64,000 bases of DNA from Kordia jejudonensis. GTDB taxonomy: Bacteria; Bacteroidota; Bacteroidia; Flavobacteriales; Flavobacteriaceae. The translations under genes and the position numbers were made by a program. The notes beneath the pieces are model-generated. The model saw only the letters and a program-made list of their open reading frames with translations, had not been told where the DNA came from and did not search any database. Below are positions 26,643 through 34,875 of the stretch, piece by piece (the stretch's first letter is position 1; every line of letters begins with the position of its first letter). The stretch is taken from contig NZ_LBMG01000004.1 of assembly GCF_001005315.1 (NCBI RefSeq), forward strand, positions 1-64,000, given 5' to 3'.

Positions 26643-26687
26643 CTTCTAAGCAGACGGTCACAGGTTCGAATCCTGTCGCGATCACAA
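26643..26687 (+). repeat. attR core (45-bp direct repeat of tRNA-Arg 3' part)
   Basis: Perfect copy of 13193-13237. Only the part from the anticodon loop onward is present, so this is not a second tRNA gene. Confidence 0.93.
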
Positions 26688-26695
26688 AAAATGTA

Positions 26696-26733
26696 AAAAC
26701 CTGTAATTTAAAAGATTACAGGTTTTTTGTTTT
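26696..26733 (+). terminator. terminator downstream of attR
   Basis: aaaacctgtaat and attacaggtttt pair as a 12-bp stem followed by a T-rich tail. It was probably the native terminator of the tRNA cluster before integration. Confidence 0.8.
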
Positions 26734-26830
26734 TATACCCGAGCGGATAATTTTATTATAAGTTGTTGATTTCAAATTATTTAAAAGTTAGAATTGTTTC
26801 ATACAAACACAATTCCTAATGGTTTTACTT

Positions 26831-27565
26831 TTATTCTTCAAAATTTATTTCTGATATTATTTGTCTATCTAAATCTTCACCTATCATTTTATATGAATAG
26901 AAAAATTTATCAAACGCAGAAATAAAAGTTGATTGAACTTCATTTGTTTCCTTAATTTCCTTTAAGAGTGTTAATTGTAAATCTTTTACGAATTTGTCTA
27001 TTTCACTTTTTATTGTTTTTAAGCTTGTTTTGAATTCATTTATGTCTTTTAATGAAGCAAAATTTATATAATTTGTATTAAGAGATTTGGAAATTTTAGA
27101 GAAAACTTCATAAAGTAGTAATAGTATCTCTGTTTTATTATTCTTGCTTTTTTGAAATGCCATTAGTGCCAATACTAAGGGAGAAATTATTTTTTTATTT
27201 TTGAATAAATCAATAGATAAATTTCTTTCAAAAAGTGTGTTATGTATTATTTTTATTTTTGAATCTTTACTAAGAGCTGTTGTAAAATAATTATTATTTG
27301 GGGAATTAAGTAGTGAAAATCTAATAACATCGATGAATAGACTTTTTGTATGGTTATTTTTCATTTGCTTAGATACTAGATCAAATGGTTCTTTTACAGA
27401 TTCATAATCAAATGGGATATTTTGAAAATTAATTTTCCGAACTATTTTCTGAAATTTTCTAACTGCTTCATATCTTGGAGTTGATTTTCTTATAATACTT
27501 CCGTGTGAGGTATTTTGTAAATAATACTTTAACACCTTAATATCTACCAAATCTGTCTCACTCAT
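26831..27565 (-). CDS. unknown protein, second gene of a two-gene module
   Basis: 244 residues from the ATG at 27565 (an ATG at 27655 would add a hydrophobic 30-residue extension that overlaps the upstream gene; I prefer the shorter form). The protein is all-helical by appearance, Lys/Ser/Asn-rich and without a domain I recognise. A patch KIIHNTLFERNLSIDLF and a long C-terminal helical region with a coiled-coil tendency (EFKTSLKTIKSEIDKFVKDL) are visible. It follows the membrane-associated gene at 27630-28289 on the same strand. Base composition is more AT-rich than in the core genes. The position in a tRNA hotspot suggests defence or toxin-like cargo, but this is inference. Confidence 0.55.
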   Translation of the reverse strand: MSETDLVDIKVLKYYLQNTSHGSIIRKSTPRYEAVRKFQKIVRKINFQNIPFDYESVKEPFDLVSKQMKNNHTKSLFIDVIRFSLLNSPNNNYFTTALSKDSKIKIIHNTLFERNLSIDLFKNKKIISPLVLALMAFQKSKNNKTEILLLLYEVFSKISKSLNTNYINFASLKDINEFKTSLKTIKSEIDKFVKDLQLTLLKEIKETNEVQSTFISAFDKFFYSYKMIGEDLDRQIISEINFEE

Positions 27566-27629
27566 ACATATTTTGTTGTTTGACTTTTGAAAAAAATAGA
27601 CTAAAAATATAATATCAATTGAAAAATTT

Positions 27630-28289
27630 TCAAAATGGAAAAAACACATATTCATATATATGTAATGGGGATATTAAAAAGCATTGTTCAGATTTTAAGC
27701 TTAATTTAATTGCAATCCCAATCGCTTTAGAGTATTCCTCTATCTTTTGATAGGACTCTTTTAAAGTCGAGATGTCTATCTTTTTATTTTTGGACTCACT
27801 TAAAGTTTCTTTTTCTATGTAATTCAATATATCATTTATCGATATGAAATATTTGAGAAAAATTTCATTTTCGTCTTCCAAAAATTTAATTCTTTCATTC
27901 ATGGTTTTAAATGAGTGCTTGTATTCTTCATTTAACTTCTCAAAGTATTCATTAATATTTGAATCAATTTTAGATTTAATGGTTGGAAGTCTTTTTTTCC
28001 ATTCTTGGCTTAGTACATCTATTTGCTCCAAAGTTTCTTTAAATATTGGAAACTCAATTAATTCGGAAACTAAATCTTCGGTAGATTTCTTATTAGAATA
28101 TAAAACTCTAACCTCTTTTTCTAATTCTCTTAATTTGTTAATTAATTCATTTTCCTTTAGAGAGCCTTTAATGCCAAAAGTAATTTGATCAATCGATGAG
28201 CCTACATAAGGAATCAACAATATTATTGCTCTAGTAAAATTTTTTAATATGATTTTTGACTTCTTCACAATTACTAGTAATTCATACAT
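27630..28289 (-). CDS. unknown coiled-coil protein with N-terminal hydrophobic segment, first gene of a two-gene module
   Basis: A 219-residue protein. Residues about 18-32 (FTRAIILLIPYVGSS) form a short hydrophobic, glycine-containing segment that could insert into or touch a membrane; the rest is long amphipathic helices (about 45-190) typical of a coiled coil. I do not recognise the family. Proteins with a hydrophobic IPYVG-like N-terminus and a helical body occur in immunity and toxin modules, which is only a weak hint. Its stop is 64 bp before the ATG of the partner gene. Confidence 0.55.
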   Translation of the reverse strand: MYELLVIVKKSKIILKNFTRAIILLIPYVGSSIDQITFGIKGSLKENELINKLRELEKEVRVLYSNKKSTEDLVSELIEFPIFKETLEQIDVLSQEWKKRLPTIKSKIDSNINEYFEKLNEEYKHSFKTMNERIKFLEDENEIFLKYFISINDILNYIEKETLSESKNKKIDISTLKESYQKIEEYSKAIGIAIKLSLKSEQCFLISPLHIYEYVFFPF

Positions 28290-28355
28290 CTATGGAATTT
28301 AGTGCATTTTAATATAGTATATACTTATTTAAAAGTAGATAAATGTATGCTTAAA

Positions 28356-28460
28356 TCAAAATGAAGAAGTATTTAATAACACAGAAAACTCTTTCACAAA
28401 CACCCCAATCTCCCTCAAATCCTCCACCAAAAAGTTCGAACTTTGAAGGTTCGGAGTCAC
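28356..28460 (-). pseudogene. C-terminal remnant of an unknown protein, copy A
   Basis: The minus strand reads 34 codons ending in TGA with the core NLQSSNFLVEDLREIGVFV. A second remnant at 35295-35393 has the same core; most differences are synonymous or conservative (agg/cgg, gtg/ttg, gag/gac), a pattern expected for protein-coding sequence. Each remnant begins right at a tRNA-end-like gtcac/gatcac sequence, so both were truncated at an attachment-like site. The parent protein is unknown. The segment also contains a perfect 14-bp palindrome (28431-28444). Confidence 0.5.
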
Positions 28461-28468
28461 AAAAATTA

Positions 28469-28523
28469 TAAAAACCTGTAATTTAAAAGATTACAGGGTT
28501 TTTTGTTTTTATACCCGAGCGGA
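28469..28523 (+). repeat. duplicated post-tRNA block with terminator (pairs with 26694-26747)
   Basis: Nearly identical to 26694-26747 apart from one inserted G: the hairpin aaaacctgtaat/attacagg, a T-rich tail, and the sequence tatacccgagcgga. This indicates that the DNA just downstream of the tRNA was duplicated, as happens when elements insert serially. Confidence 0.85.
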
Positions 28524-28685
28524 CAGTTTTATATATGTATTTGATTTTAAAAAAATCTAAAAGTTAGATTACTTACAATATTTATAAGAGGATAGTAAGT
28601 AAATTCCCCTAATTTTAAAAAGAAATCAAATTCTTATGGCTACTTCTTAGTACTTTCATAAAGTAAACCATAAATTATAATCTCT

Positions 28686-29603
28686 ATGAAACGTATTATG
28701 CTCTTAAACTTTATTTTTATTATTTGTAATTTTTCAACTGTGTATGCGCAAGATTTTGATGTAGAACTCAAAAAATTAGCAGAAACTATTGCTGCCAAAT
28801 TAAATGGAAAAGAAAAAAAGAAAATTGCTGTTTGGGGATTTGTTACCGAAAATGGGGAACGGACTTCTTTAGGGAATTATATTACTGAAGACTTTTCAAT
28901 TTATATTACCAATGCAGGAGAACAATTTGAAGTGATAGATCGCAATCACTTAGACACACTTTTAAAAGAACACAAACTTAACTCAGAAGGTTATATTGAT
29001 GACGCTACAGCCAAAAAGCTAGGGAAAATTATTGCTGTGGATGCTGTTATCACTGGAACTTATACTGTTTTAGATAAAAATATAAAAGTCCGTGTAAAAG
29101 TACTAGACACCGAAACAGCTTTACAATTTGCAGCAGCGATTTCAAAATTAGCCATCAATGAAGATGTAGCCTCGTATGTTGGTGTTGGTGTAAATGGTAG
29201 TAATACCAAAAATAAAGGCTTTAACAGACCCTTGGCTTCAGGCGAATCCGTAAATAACCCAGAAACTGTGGATCCAAAATGTAAAGAAGAAAAATTTGGA
29301 GATCTATGTTTTTACAATTCTACTAATGAAAAAGTAATAGTTTTAATAAAATACTTTCTTAATTCAAAAAGTAGGAGATTTGATAAGAAAAAAGATATTT
29401 ACTTACGTCCTAGCGAAACTAAATGTATATATAGAATAGCAAGTAGAGAGTCTCAGTTTTATATCGCTACTTGGAGCAAATTTAATAAGGAACTTCTAGG
29501 CAGTTTAGGTGTGATAACTAATTCTAACAATAGAAAGCACCTAAAAGACTTCGGCGAACTCAAAGTAGAAACTTGTAAATCAAAAACCTATACCATTAAA
29601 TAA
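28686..29603 (+). CDS. secreted FlgO-like/CsgG-like domain protein
   Basis: A 305-residue protein with a signal peptide (cleavage after VYA, about residue 21). Residues 35-165 match the FlgO/CsgG-type fold: KKIAVWGFVTENGERTSLGNYITEDFSIYIT, then FEVIDRNHLDTLLKEH and the ...DAVITGTYTVLDKNIKVRVKVLDTET strand pattern. The C-terminal 110 residues, with several Cys and aromatic residues, have no family I recognise. In other bacteria such domains sit in outer-membrane-associated complexes. It is convergent, with only 6 bp between stops, to a membrane protein with an N-terminal cytoplasmic domain. Confidence 0.7.
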   Translation: MKRIMLLNFIFIICNFSTVYAQDFDVELKKLAETIAAKLNGKEKKKIAVWGFVTENGERTSLGNYITEDFSIYITNAGEQFEVIDRNHLDTLLKEHKLNSEGYIDDATAKKLGKIIAVDAVITGTYTVLDKNIKVRVKVLDTETALQFAAAISKLAINEDVASYVGVGVNGSNTKNKGFNRPLASGESVNNPETVDPKCKEEKFGDLCFYNSTNEKVIVLIKYFLNSKSRRFDKKKDIYLRPSETKCIYRIASRESQFYIATWSKFNKELLGSLGVITNSNNRKHLKDFGELKVETCKSKTYTIK

Positions 29604-29609
29604 TTAGTT

Positions 29610-30521
29610 TTACAGTTTAAGAATCGCATTCGCTTGGGCTTCTGTTTTTGTAAATCCATTGGCACGTATATTTCGTGTATTTGAAAATTGTGATAGAAAG
29701 TTTCCGTCACTATCATACGTCGCATACTGTAATTGAAGTTCACATATTATGAGTTGGGAATTTGTTTCTGCCTGTCTAAAACGATAAGAGACTGTGCCAA
29801 TACAATAATAATGTGAGCTTTTATTTTTGATGATATTGATATCTCCCTGTTGTAACTTTTGTAATGTAACTGCATTTATATTTGAAAGCTGTATGAATGT
29901 AATCTTGTAATTTTTAAAGAGATTTTCTTGTAATTTTCTAGTTATGTTTAAGTCTAAGCTACCATTGTGAAAAATTCCTAATTTCACTGATTGTTCAATT
30001 ATTTTTTCTTCCTGTTTTTTTAGTTGCTCAATCAACTTAGAACCATCTTTTTTTATTTCTGATGTTACATTTTTTGTAGTGTCAATTCCTGTTTCATTGT
30101 TATTGTAGTTAATATTGTAATTATTCCATACAATAGTGATTCCTGATGTAAAAAAAAGGATTCCAAAAATAATATAAACCATTTTCCTTGATCGCCTATT
30201 TTTCTGCGGTAACTCATCTTCATTTTTAGAAATTACAGAAGAGTTTGTATTTAAATAATCTTGATAATTTTCATATCCTAAATACATACATAATAAATCT
30301 ACAGTTACAATTCCAGGTGTAGAAACCTCTTCTTTTTGGTTGATATATTTATCAAACATTCTTGAAATAGTCTTAATACTTAGTTGCTCATTGTATTTTT
30401 CATCTAGAACTTCATGAACGTGTTTAGCAAATCTAGTTTTATTATCTCTTAAACAATTCTGTTCTGCTTTTAGATAAACTTCTTCCACTATTTTTTTAAT
30501 ATTTTCTTCTGAAAAACTCAT
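29610..30521 (-). CDS. single-pass membrane protein with N-terminal HTH-like domain, unknown
   Basis: A 303-residue protein. The first 95 residues are helical, with a segment LSIKTISRMFDKYINQKEEVSTP resembling the small DNA-binding-like domains found at the N-terminus of flavobacterial membrane proteins. A basic stretch RRSRK and a TM helix (about 127-147) follow, then a coiled coil (SKLIEQLKKQEEKIIEQ) and a periplasmic C-terminal domain of about 110 residues. This layout suits a one-component signal transducer, but no function is known. Confidence 0.55.
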   Translation of the reverse strand: MSFSEENIKKIVEEVYLKAEQNCLRDNKTRFAKHVHEVLDEKYNEQLSIKTISRMFDKYINQKEEVSTPGIVTVDLLCMYLGYENYQDYLNTNSSVISKNEDELPQKNRRSRKMVYIIFGILFFTSGITIVWNNYNINYNNNETGIDTTKNVTSEIKKDGSKLIEQLKKQEEKIIEQSVKLGIFHNGSLDLNITRKLQENLFKNYKITFIQLSNINAVTLQKLQQGDINIIKNKSSHYYCIGTVSYRFRQAETNSQLIICELQLQYATYDSDGNFLSQFSNTRNIRANGFTKTEAQANAILKL

Positions 30522-30865
30522 GTATTGTTCAAATTTTAATTGTTTTCTATAGATTTTAAATAGCTGTAATCCTTTGTCCTTATTGGTGTCTACAACTTGT
30601 CCAAAAGTTGTCGATGTCTTGTCTACACATTTCTACACTTCTCATTGTTCATTTGTACCAAGCATAGAAATCGTGGTGTATAGCTAACACTGCTTGTACA
30701 GTTTGTATGCTTCGGAAATCACTTTGTGTTTGACGTATAGAAATTGGGAACTCCGTACTTCATCACATTTTGATTTCCATTTCCCAACAAAGGAGTACTC
30801 CTAACTCTAAAGCATGTCAATTTTTAAAACTGACAGCGCACATTCAATAATTAAAAAGAGAAACA
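30522..30865. other. 344-bp intergenic region
   Basis: Promoter region for the minus-strand gene at 29610 and the plus-strand lipoprotein at 30866. It contains several partly complementary segments, for example ctccgtact near 30752 and agtactcct near 30793, that could form a leader hairpin. I see no gene. Confidence 0.4.
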
Positions 30866-31033
30866 ATGAGAACATTCATATTTTATACGCTAACTATAGT
30901 GTGGTTTATAAACTTGACATCTTGTACTCCAGAAATGCTGGAATCTGAAGCTTTTGCTGCTGATGATACAACAGAACTTCAAGTAGATCCTCAAACGGAG
31001 GAAGAAGACGATGAACTTGAACCATCAAGTTAA
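30866..31033 (+). CDS. small acidic lipoprotein
   Basis: A 55-residue protein. The N-terminus is a lipoprotein signal with lipobox Cys at residue 20 (LTSC), and the mature part is very acidic (TEEEDDELEPSS at the C-terminus). It is convergent with the response regulator gene at 31075. No family is recognised. Size, signal and clean start support a real gene. Confidence 0.6.
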   Translation: MRTFIFYTLTIVWFINLTSCTPEMLESEAFAADDTTELQVDPQTEEEDDELEPSS

Positions 31034-31074
31034 TTCATAACCTGCGAGCATACTTTAAAAGTGTGCTCGCACTA

Positions 31075-31740
31075 TTATTTTTTAAAAGGCGCTGTGGTAT
31101 CATCTATATTTTCGCGAGTGGCACTTTTATAACGAATATATTTGGTGATAAGTTCTACCGAATTTTTAACTTCATGTCGCTTACATAAATTTCTGATATG
31201 ATTTTCAACTGTTCGAGCGGCTATAAATAGTTGTACCCCAATTTCTTTTTGTGTGAGTCCTTCCGCCAATAATTGAATAACATCTTTTTCCCTAGGAGAA
31301 ATGTCCATCCATCGTCCAATACTTAGCATTTTGGAAATATTGGCATCAATATATTTTTCATGTTTTAACACTTTATCAATAGCAATAAATGTTTCCTCTA
31401 TACTCAATTGTTTATCCAAATACGCATCCACATTACATTCATCAAATAGTGTTTCATAGTGATCAATTTGTGCATATTGTGTAAGTACCATAATTTTTAT
31501 TTTTGGATATAATTTTTTTATTTTTTTGGCGATTACAAAGCCATCATATTTTACGGTGTCAAAGTTTAAATCTAACAAAACGATGTCAACAGCATTCGAT
31601 TGTAAATACTGCATGGTTAACTCGTATGTATGTTTTAAAGTGATATTTTCTATGCGCTTTTGTTGTGTTAAAAGCATTTGTAAACCCTCAGCAAACATGA
31701 TAGAATCGTCTACGATTAATACACTTATTTTTGATTTCAT
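31075..31740 (-). CDS. NarL/LuxR family response regulator
   Basis: A 221-residue two-component regulator. The receiver domain has acidic residues D11/D12, phosphoacceptor D57 (VLLDLNF) and a conserved Lys near 110 (YLDKQ). The C-terminal LuxR-type HTH is PREKDVIQLLAEGLTQKEIGVQLFIAARTVENHI (split here by its turn), which binds DNA. It lies 7 bp after the histidine kinase gene on the same strand and is its cognate regulator by position. Confidence 0.93.
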   Translation of the reverse strand: MKSKISVLIVDDSIMFAEGLQMLLTQQKRIENITLKHTYELTMQYLQSNAVDIVLLDLNFDTVKYDGFVIAKKIKKLYPKIKIMVLTQYAQIDHYETLFDECNVDAYLDKQLSIEETFIAIDKVLKHEKYIDANISKMLSIGRWMDISPREKDVIQLLAEGLTQKEIGVQLFIAARTVENHIRNLCKRHEVKNSVELITKYIRYKSATRENIDDTTAPFKK

Positions 31741-31747
31741 AATATGA

Positions 31748-33754
31748 TTATTTGTAGTTTAATGGAAATTGTATTTCTATAGCCAATCCTTTCTCTGTAG
31801 ATTGAAAAGAAATCGTTCCTTGCAATAATTTTATACGCTGTTTCATATTTAAAATACCAATACCTTCAACGCTTTTTTCTTGTATTCCAATTCCGTTGTC
31901 TTGTACTTGTAAGAGATAAGTTTTGGGATTGATTATTTTATTTTCAATACAGACCTCTGTAGCCTGAGAATGTTTTGAAATATTATTCAGCAACTCCAAA
32001 AAGATTCCATAAAAATTGGTTTGATTATCTAAAGATATCTGATTCAACTCTTGTAAGAAAGGTGTCTTCAAAGTCACATGGATATTGCCAAACAATTGAA
32101 ATTCGGATAAACGTGCTTTAATAATCTCCGTGAGTTTGTATTTTTTTATTTTATCATCTAACGGAGATAATCTATGAGAGATGAGTCGTACTTGCTGATT
32201 TAACTCTATAATTTCTTCAGATATATGATCTGCTAGTTTTTTAGTTTTAACATCATTCATTCCTAATGAAAGTACTTTGAGTCGAAGTCCGTCAAATCCC
32301 GATGCAATAATGTCATGAAGATCTTTTCCTATTTGCTTTCTAATGACTTCTTGTCCATCAAAAATTGCTTTCAAATTTTGTAAGGCTACTTCCTTTTTTT
32401 GTGCTTTTTGACGTAATCTTAAAAAGAAGTACGTTCCGATAAATGCGAGAAATAGAATTAAAAAAATCAATATGTACAGATTTTTCTCTTTTATTTTTTT
32501 TGTTTGATTTAGAATTGTATTCTCTTGTTTTACTGTTTTTAAAGAAAGTTTTAAAATATCATTTTGTTTTTGCTCGGTTTCATATTTTTCTTGTGCATTG
32601 AAGATGCGTTCTGCTTGCTCCTCATCATATAAATTGGTGTAGATATCTTGATATATTAACTGCTTTTCGTAAGCTTTTTTATATTGTTGTAGCTTTACAT
32701 GATACAGCGTTTGTAATTTTAAATTCCGCAATTGAAATACTTTATCATTACCAGTATTAAATATGGATTGTGTTGCGGCAATATATTTTTTCGCGATAGG
32801 TAATCTATCTTCATCCAGAGCAATCGCTAATAATTCATTATATGTATATCCAATAGAAAGCGAATCTTTAAAGCATTTTTTATTTCCTAAAGCTTCCAAA
32901 TACGTTTTTTTTGCTAGCGTAACATTTCCTTTTTTATAATAACTAATTCCAATATTATGAAGTGTAATACCATATGATTTTGAAGTTCTTTTTTTAAGTT
33001 TTAGCGCCTTTTCGTAGTAATTAATTGCACTATCAAAATCATTGATTTCTTTGTGAAAATTGCCGAGATTATTAAAACTTTTGGCAATACTAGCGGTATC
33101 TTTTAGTTGCTTTCGTAGTTGTAGTGCTTCGGTATAGTAATCCCTAGCTTTTTCAATATTACCTAATTCCCGTTGTATTTCAGCAATGGCATTTTTAGTG
33201 GCGGCTAACTTTTTATAATCTTTCAAAACCTCAAATCCCGATGCAGCTTTGAGTAAATTTTGGGTTGCCTTGTCGTAATGTTGTTTGTTTTTATAGATAA
33301 TTCCAGCATTCAAAAATGAGTTGAATGTTTCTTTCTCATACGGAAATCGCTCATACAATTGTAATCCCTTTTCAATGTTGGGAAGAATACTATCTCTATT
33401 CTTTAATTTTCTATGAACTAACCCCAACGCACTATAAGCATTAGCTGAAGCATAACTTATTGGATGAAGTTGAAGCGTTTTTTTATATGCTATTTTTGCA
33501 GCTTCATACTTTTTTAAAAAATAATAAATAGCACCTATCTTATTGTGAATTAATGTGGAAGTTCCATTATTGTTACTCTTTTCTGTAATTGAGAGCGCTT
33601 TTTTATAATAATCCAATGCCTTTTGATATTGTTTTACTTTTTTTAAACTATCTCCTTTAGAGACTAATACATCAAACTCACTGTTTTCAGTGTGTGCAAA
33701 AACTGAAAATAGCATACACAAGCAACAAAAACATTTTATAAATAAATATTTCAC
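31748..33754 (-). CDS. TPR-containing sensor histidine kinase (NarX/LytS-like HisKA_3 type)
   Basis: A 668-residue sensor. A signal/TM region of about 20 residues is followed by about ten TPR units (about 25-400), a TM helix (about 428-446), a coiled coil, a dimerisation/phosphoacceptor helix with the phosphorylated His near 480 (IGKDLHDIIASG), and a HATPase domain ending in VQDNGIGIQ and GIGILNMKQRI. The start is a GTG. The TPR region lies outside the membrane, so it probably senses an envelope signal. It is paired with the downstream response regulator. Confidence 0.93.
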   Translation of the reverse strand: MKYLFIKCFCCLCMLFSVFAHTENSEFDVLVSKGDSLKKVKQYQKALDYYKKALSITEKSNNNGTSTLIHNKIGAIYYFLKKYEAAKIAYKKTLQLHPISYASANAYSALGLVHRKLKNRDSILPNIEKGLQLYERFPYEKETFNSFLNAGIIYKNKQHYDKATQNLLKAASGFEVLKDYKKLAATKNAIAEIQRELGNIEKARDYYTEALQLRKQLKDTASIAKSFNNLGNFHKEINDFDSAINYYEKALKLKKRTSKSYGITLHNIGISYYKKGNVTLAKKTYLEALGNKKCFKDSLSIGYTYNELLAIALDEDRLPIAKKYIAATQSIFNTGNDKVFQLRNLKLQTLYHVKLQQYKKAYEKQLIYQDIYTNLYDEEQAERIFNAQEKYETEQKQNDILKLSLKTVKQENTILNQTKKIKEKNLYILIFLILFLAFIGTYFFLRLRQKAQKKEVALQNLKAIFDGQEVIRKQIGKDLHDIIASGFDGLRLKVLSLGMNDVKTKKLADHISEEIIELNQQVRLISHRLSPLDDKIKKYKLTEIIKARLSEFQLFGNIHVTLKTPFLQELNQISLDNQTNFYGIFLELLNNISKHSQATEVCIENKIINPKTYLLQVQDNGIGIQEKSVEGIGILNMKQRIKLLQGTISFQSTEKGLAIEIQFPLNYK

Positions 33755-33800
33755 ATTATGTTTGTTAGTTGCTCTAAATTAATCATTTATAAAGTACTCT

Positions 33801-33888
33801 CATAATGCTCTTTCTATTATTGAGGGAATTTACCTATTGATTTAAGTCTTTTTTACGGATAGTTTTACACTTGAACATGAGCATTATG
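33801..33888. promoter_or_regulatory. widely spaced inverted repeat upstream of the kinase
   Basis: cataatgctc (33801-33810) and gagcattatg (33879-33888) are perfect inverted copies 68 bp apart between the kinase start and the lipoprotein gene. They may be operator half sites. Confidence 0.3.
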
Positions 33889-34026
33889 ATTTCAAAAAAG
33901 TCGTGTAAAAATATAGGAGATAATTTTTCACTCTAAAAGCACAAAGTAATAGTTGTTTAGATCAACTTAATCATACTGCTCATAGTTTTTTTAATATTCA
34001 ATTTATTCTAATTAAATCTTATAAGT

Positions 34027-34311
34027 ATGAAAAAAGTAACCTTATTCATGATGATACTATCGTTTTTGATTACCAGTTGTGGTTCTATCGAAAGTGATGC
34101 TGAAAAATTAGCCGAATTACAGTGCAAAGCGGTAAAACTACAACAAAAAGGAATGTCTGGAGATACATCAGTACTTTCTGAAAGTAAAAAACTTGCTCAA
34201 GAAGCAGCAGCTTTAGCGATAGAATTTACAAAAAAATACAACTCAGGCGAAGATGCATTGAAGTTTCGAGAAGCATTACAAAAAGCATCACAAAATGCAA
34301 ACTGTAACTAA
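34027..34311 (+). CDS. small lipoprotein, unknown
   Basis: A 94-residue protein with a lipobox at SCG (residue 18), followed by a helical, Ala/Lys/Glu-rich region (ESKKLAQEAAALAIEFTKKY). A C-terminal Cys and an internal Cys in LQCKAV could form a disulfide. It is the first of three closely spaced genes of the same strand (12 and 24 bp gaps). Function unknown. Confidence 0.65.
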   Translation: MKKVTLFMMILSFLITSCGSIESDAEKLAELQCKAVKLQQKGMSGDTSVLSESKKLAQEAAALAIEFTKKYNSGEDALKFREALQKASQNANCN

Positions 34312-34323
34312 TATAAAAGTGGT

Positions 34324-34851
34324 ATGAAAAAAATATTAATCTTAGCGTTGTTGACTTTAATTAGTTGTGATTCTGGAAATCTGACAAATTCAAAAGCAAA
34401 AACAATTATTGAAACATGTTTGGAAAAAAAGCCATTGCAACGAACTGTTCAACTTCAAATAAATAAAACACGGTTTTATAAATCTCAAATAAAGGAATTA
34501 CTCCCAAAGTATGAAAAGCTCCAAGAAAAGGGTCTTTTAGAAATAAAGTCTTTAGAAAAAAACAAAAGAAAGTTCGAAGTGACTATCACAGAATCAGGAA
34601 AAAAGCTTATTGAAGAACTTCGAGAAGGAAGTAATTTTGTCCTTATGAGAAGTCATAAATATGAGGTTGATGAAGTTTTAGAGGTCATAGAAAATCCTAT
34701 GCAAAATACAGCAGTAGTTAAAGTTCAGTATAAAGCAACAGATATTACACCTTTTTCTATTCTGAATAGAAGCGATATGAATGAATTCATCATACAAGAT
34801 ATAAAAATGATTAAGACTTCAAATGGATGGAAATATTGTGATAATTATTAA
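34324..34851 (+). CDS. lipoprotein, unknown
   Basis: A 175-residue protein with a lipoprotein signal (lipobox ISC, Cys at about residue 15) and a helical-plus-beta body that includes two Cys. A winged-helix-like stretch (KYEKLQEKGLLEIKSLEKNKRKFEVTITESGKKL) is visible, which is unusual outside the cytoplasm and may reflect a structural reuse of the fold. It follows the 94-residue lipoprotein by 12 bp. Confidence 0.6.
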   Translation: MKKILILALLTLISCDSGNLTNSKAKTIIETCLEKKPLQRTVQLQINKTRFYKSQIKELLPKYEKLQEKGLLEIKSLEKNKRKFEVTITESGKKLIEELREGSNFVLMRSHKYEVDEVLEVIENPMQNTAVVKVQYKATDITPFSILNRSDMNEFIIQDIKMIKTSNGWKYCDNY

Positions 34852-34875
34852 TAAAAACTTAAAAAATAGTACCCT

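Larger units (their letters stand above)
13193..26687. mobile_element. integrative element in tRNA-Arg carrying a type I restriction-modification system
   Basis: The element is bounded by a 45-bp perfect direct repeat of the tRNA-Arg 3' part (13193-13237 and 26643-26687). A tyrosine integrase lies next to the right end and reads inward, an excisionase-like HTH protein and a Rep-like protein follow, and an XRE regulator lies near the left end. Cargo is hsdM-hsdS-hsdR with two embedded genes and two flanking paralogues. No relaxase, coupling protein or conjugation genes are seen, so it is not self-transmissible by itself; it might be mobilised, replicate as a plasmid, or behave like a satellite. 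Confidence 0.9.
26483..26830. other. 348-bp right-end region of the element
   Basis: No gene is seen. It contains the arm-type repeat at 26503-26527, the attR core at 26643-26687, a terminator at 26696-26733 and the first copy of a post-tRNA block (26694-26747) that recurs at 28469-28523. Confidence 0.7.
28290..28685. other. 396-bp gap holding an attachment-like scar
   Basis: No intact gene is seen. It holds the degraded coding remnant at 28356-28460, the duplicated post-tRNA block at 28469-28523 with a terminator, and then AT-rich DNA that should contain the promoter of the FlgO-like gene. Confidence 0.65.

Noticed and set aside
26643-26687. A second tRNA-Arg gene
   Set aside because: Only the sequence from the anticodon loop to the 3' end is present; there is no 5' acceptor or D arm, so it is attR.
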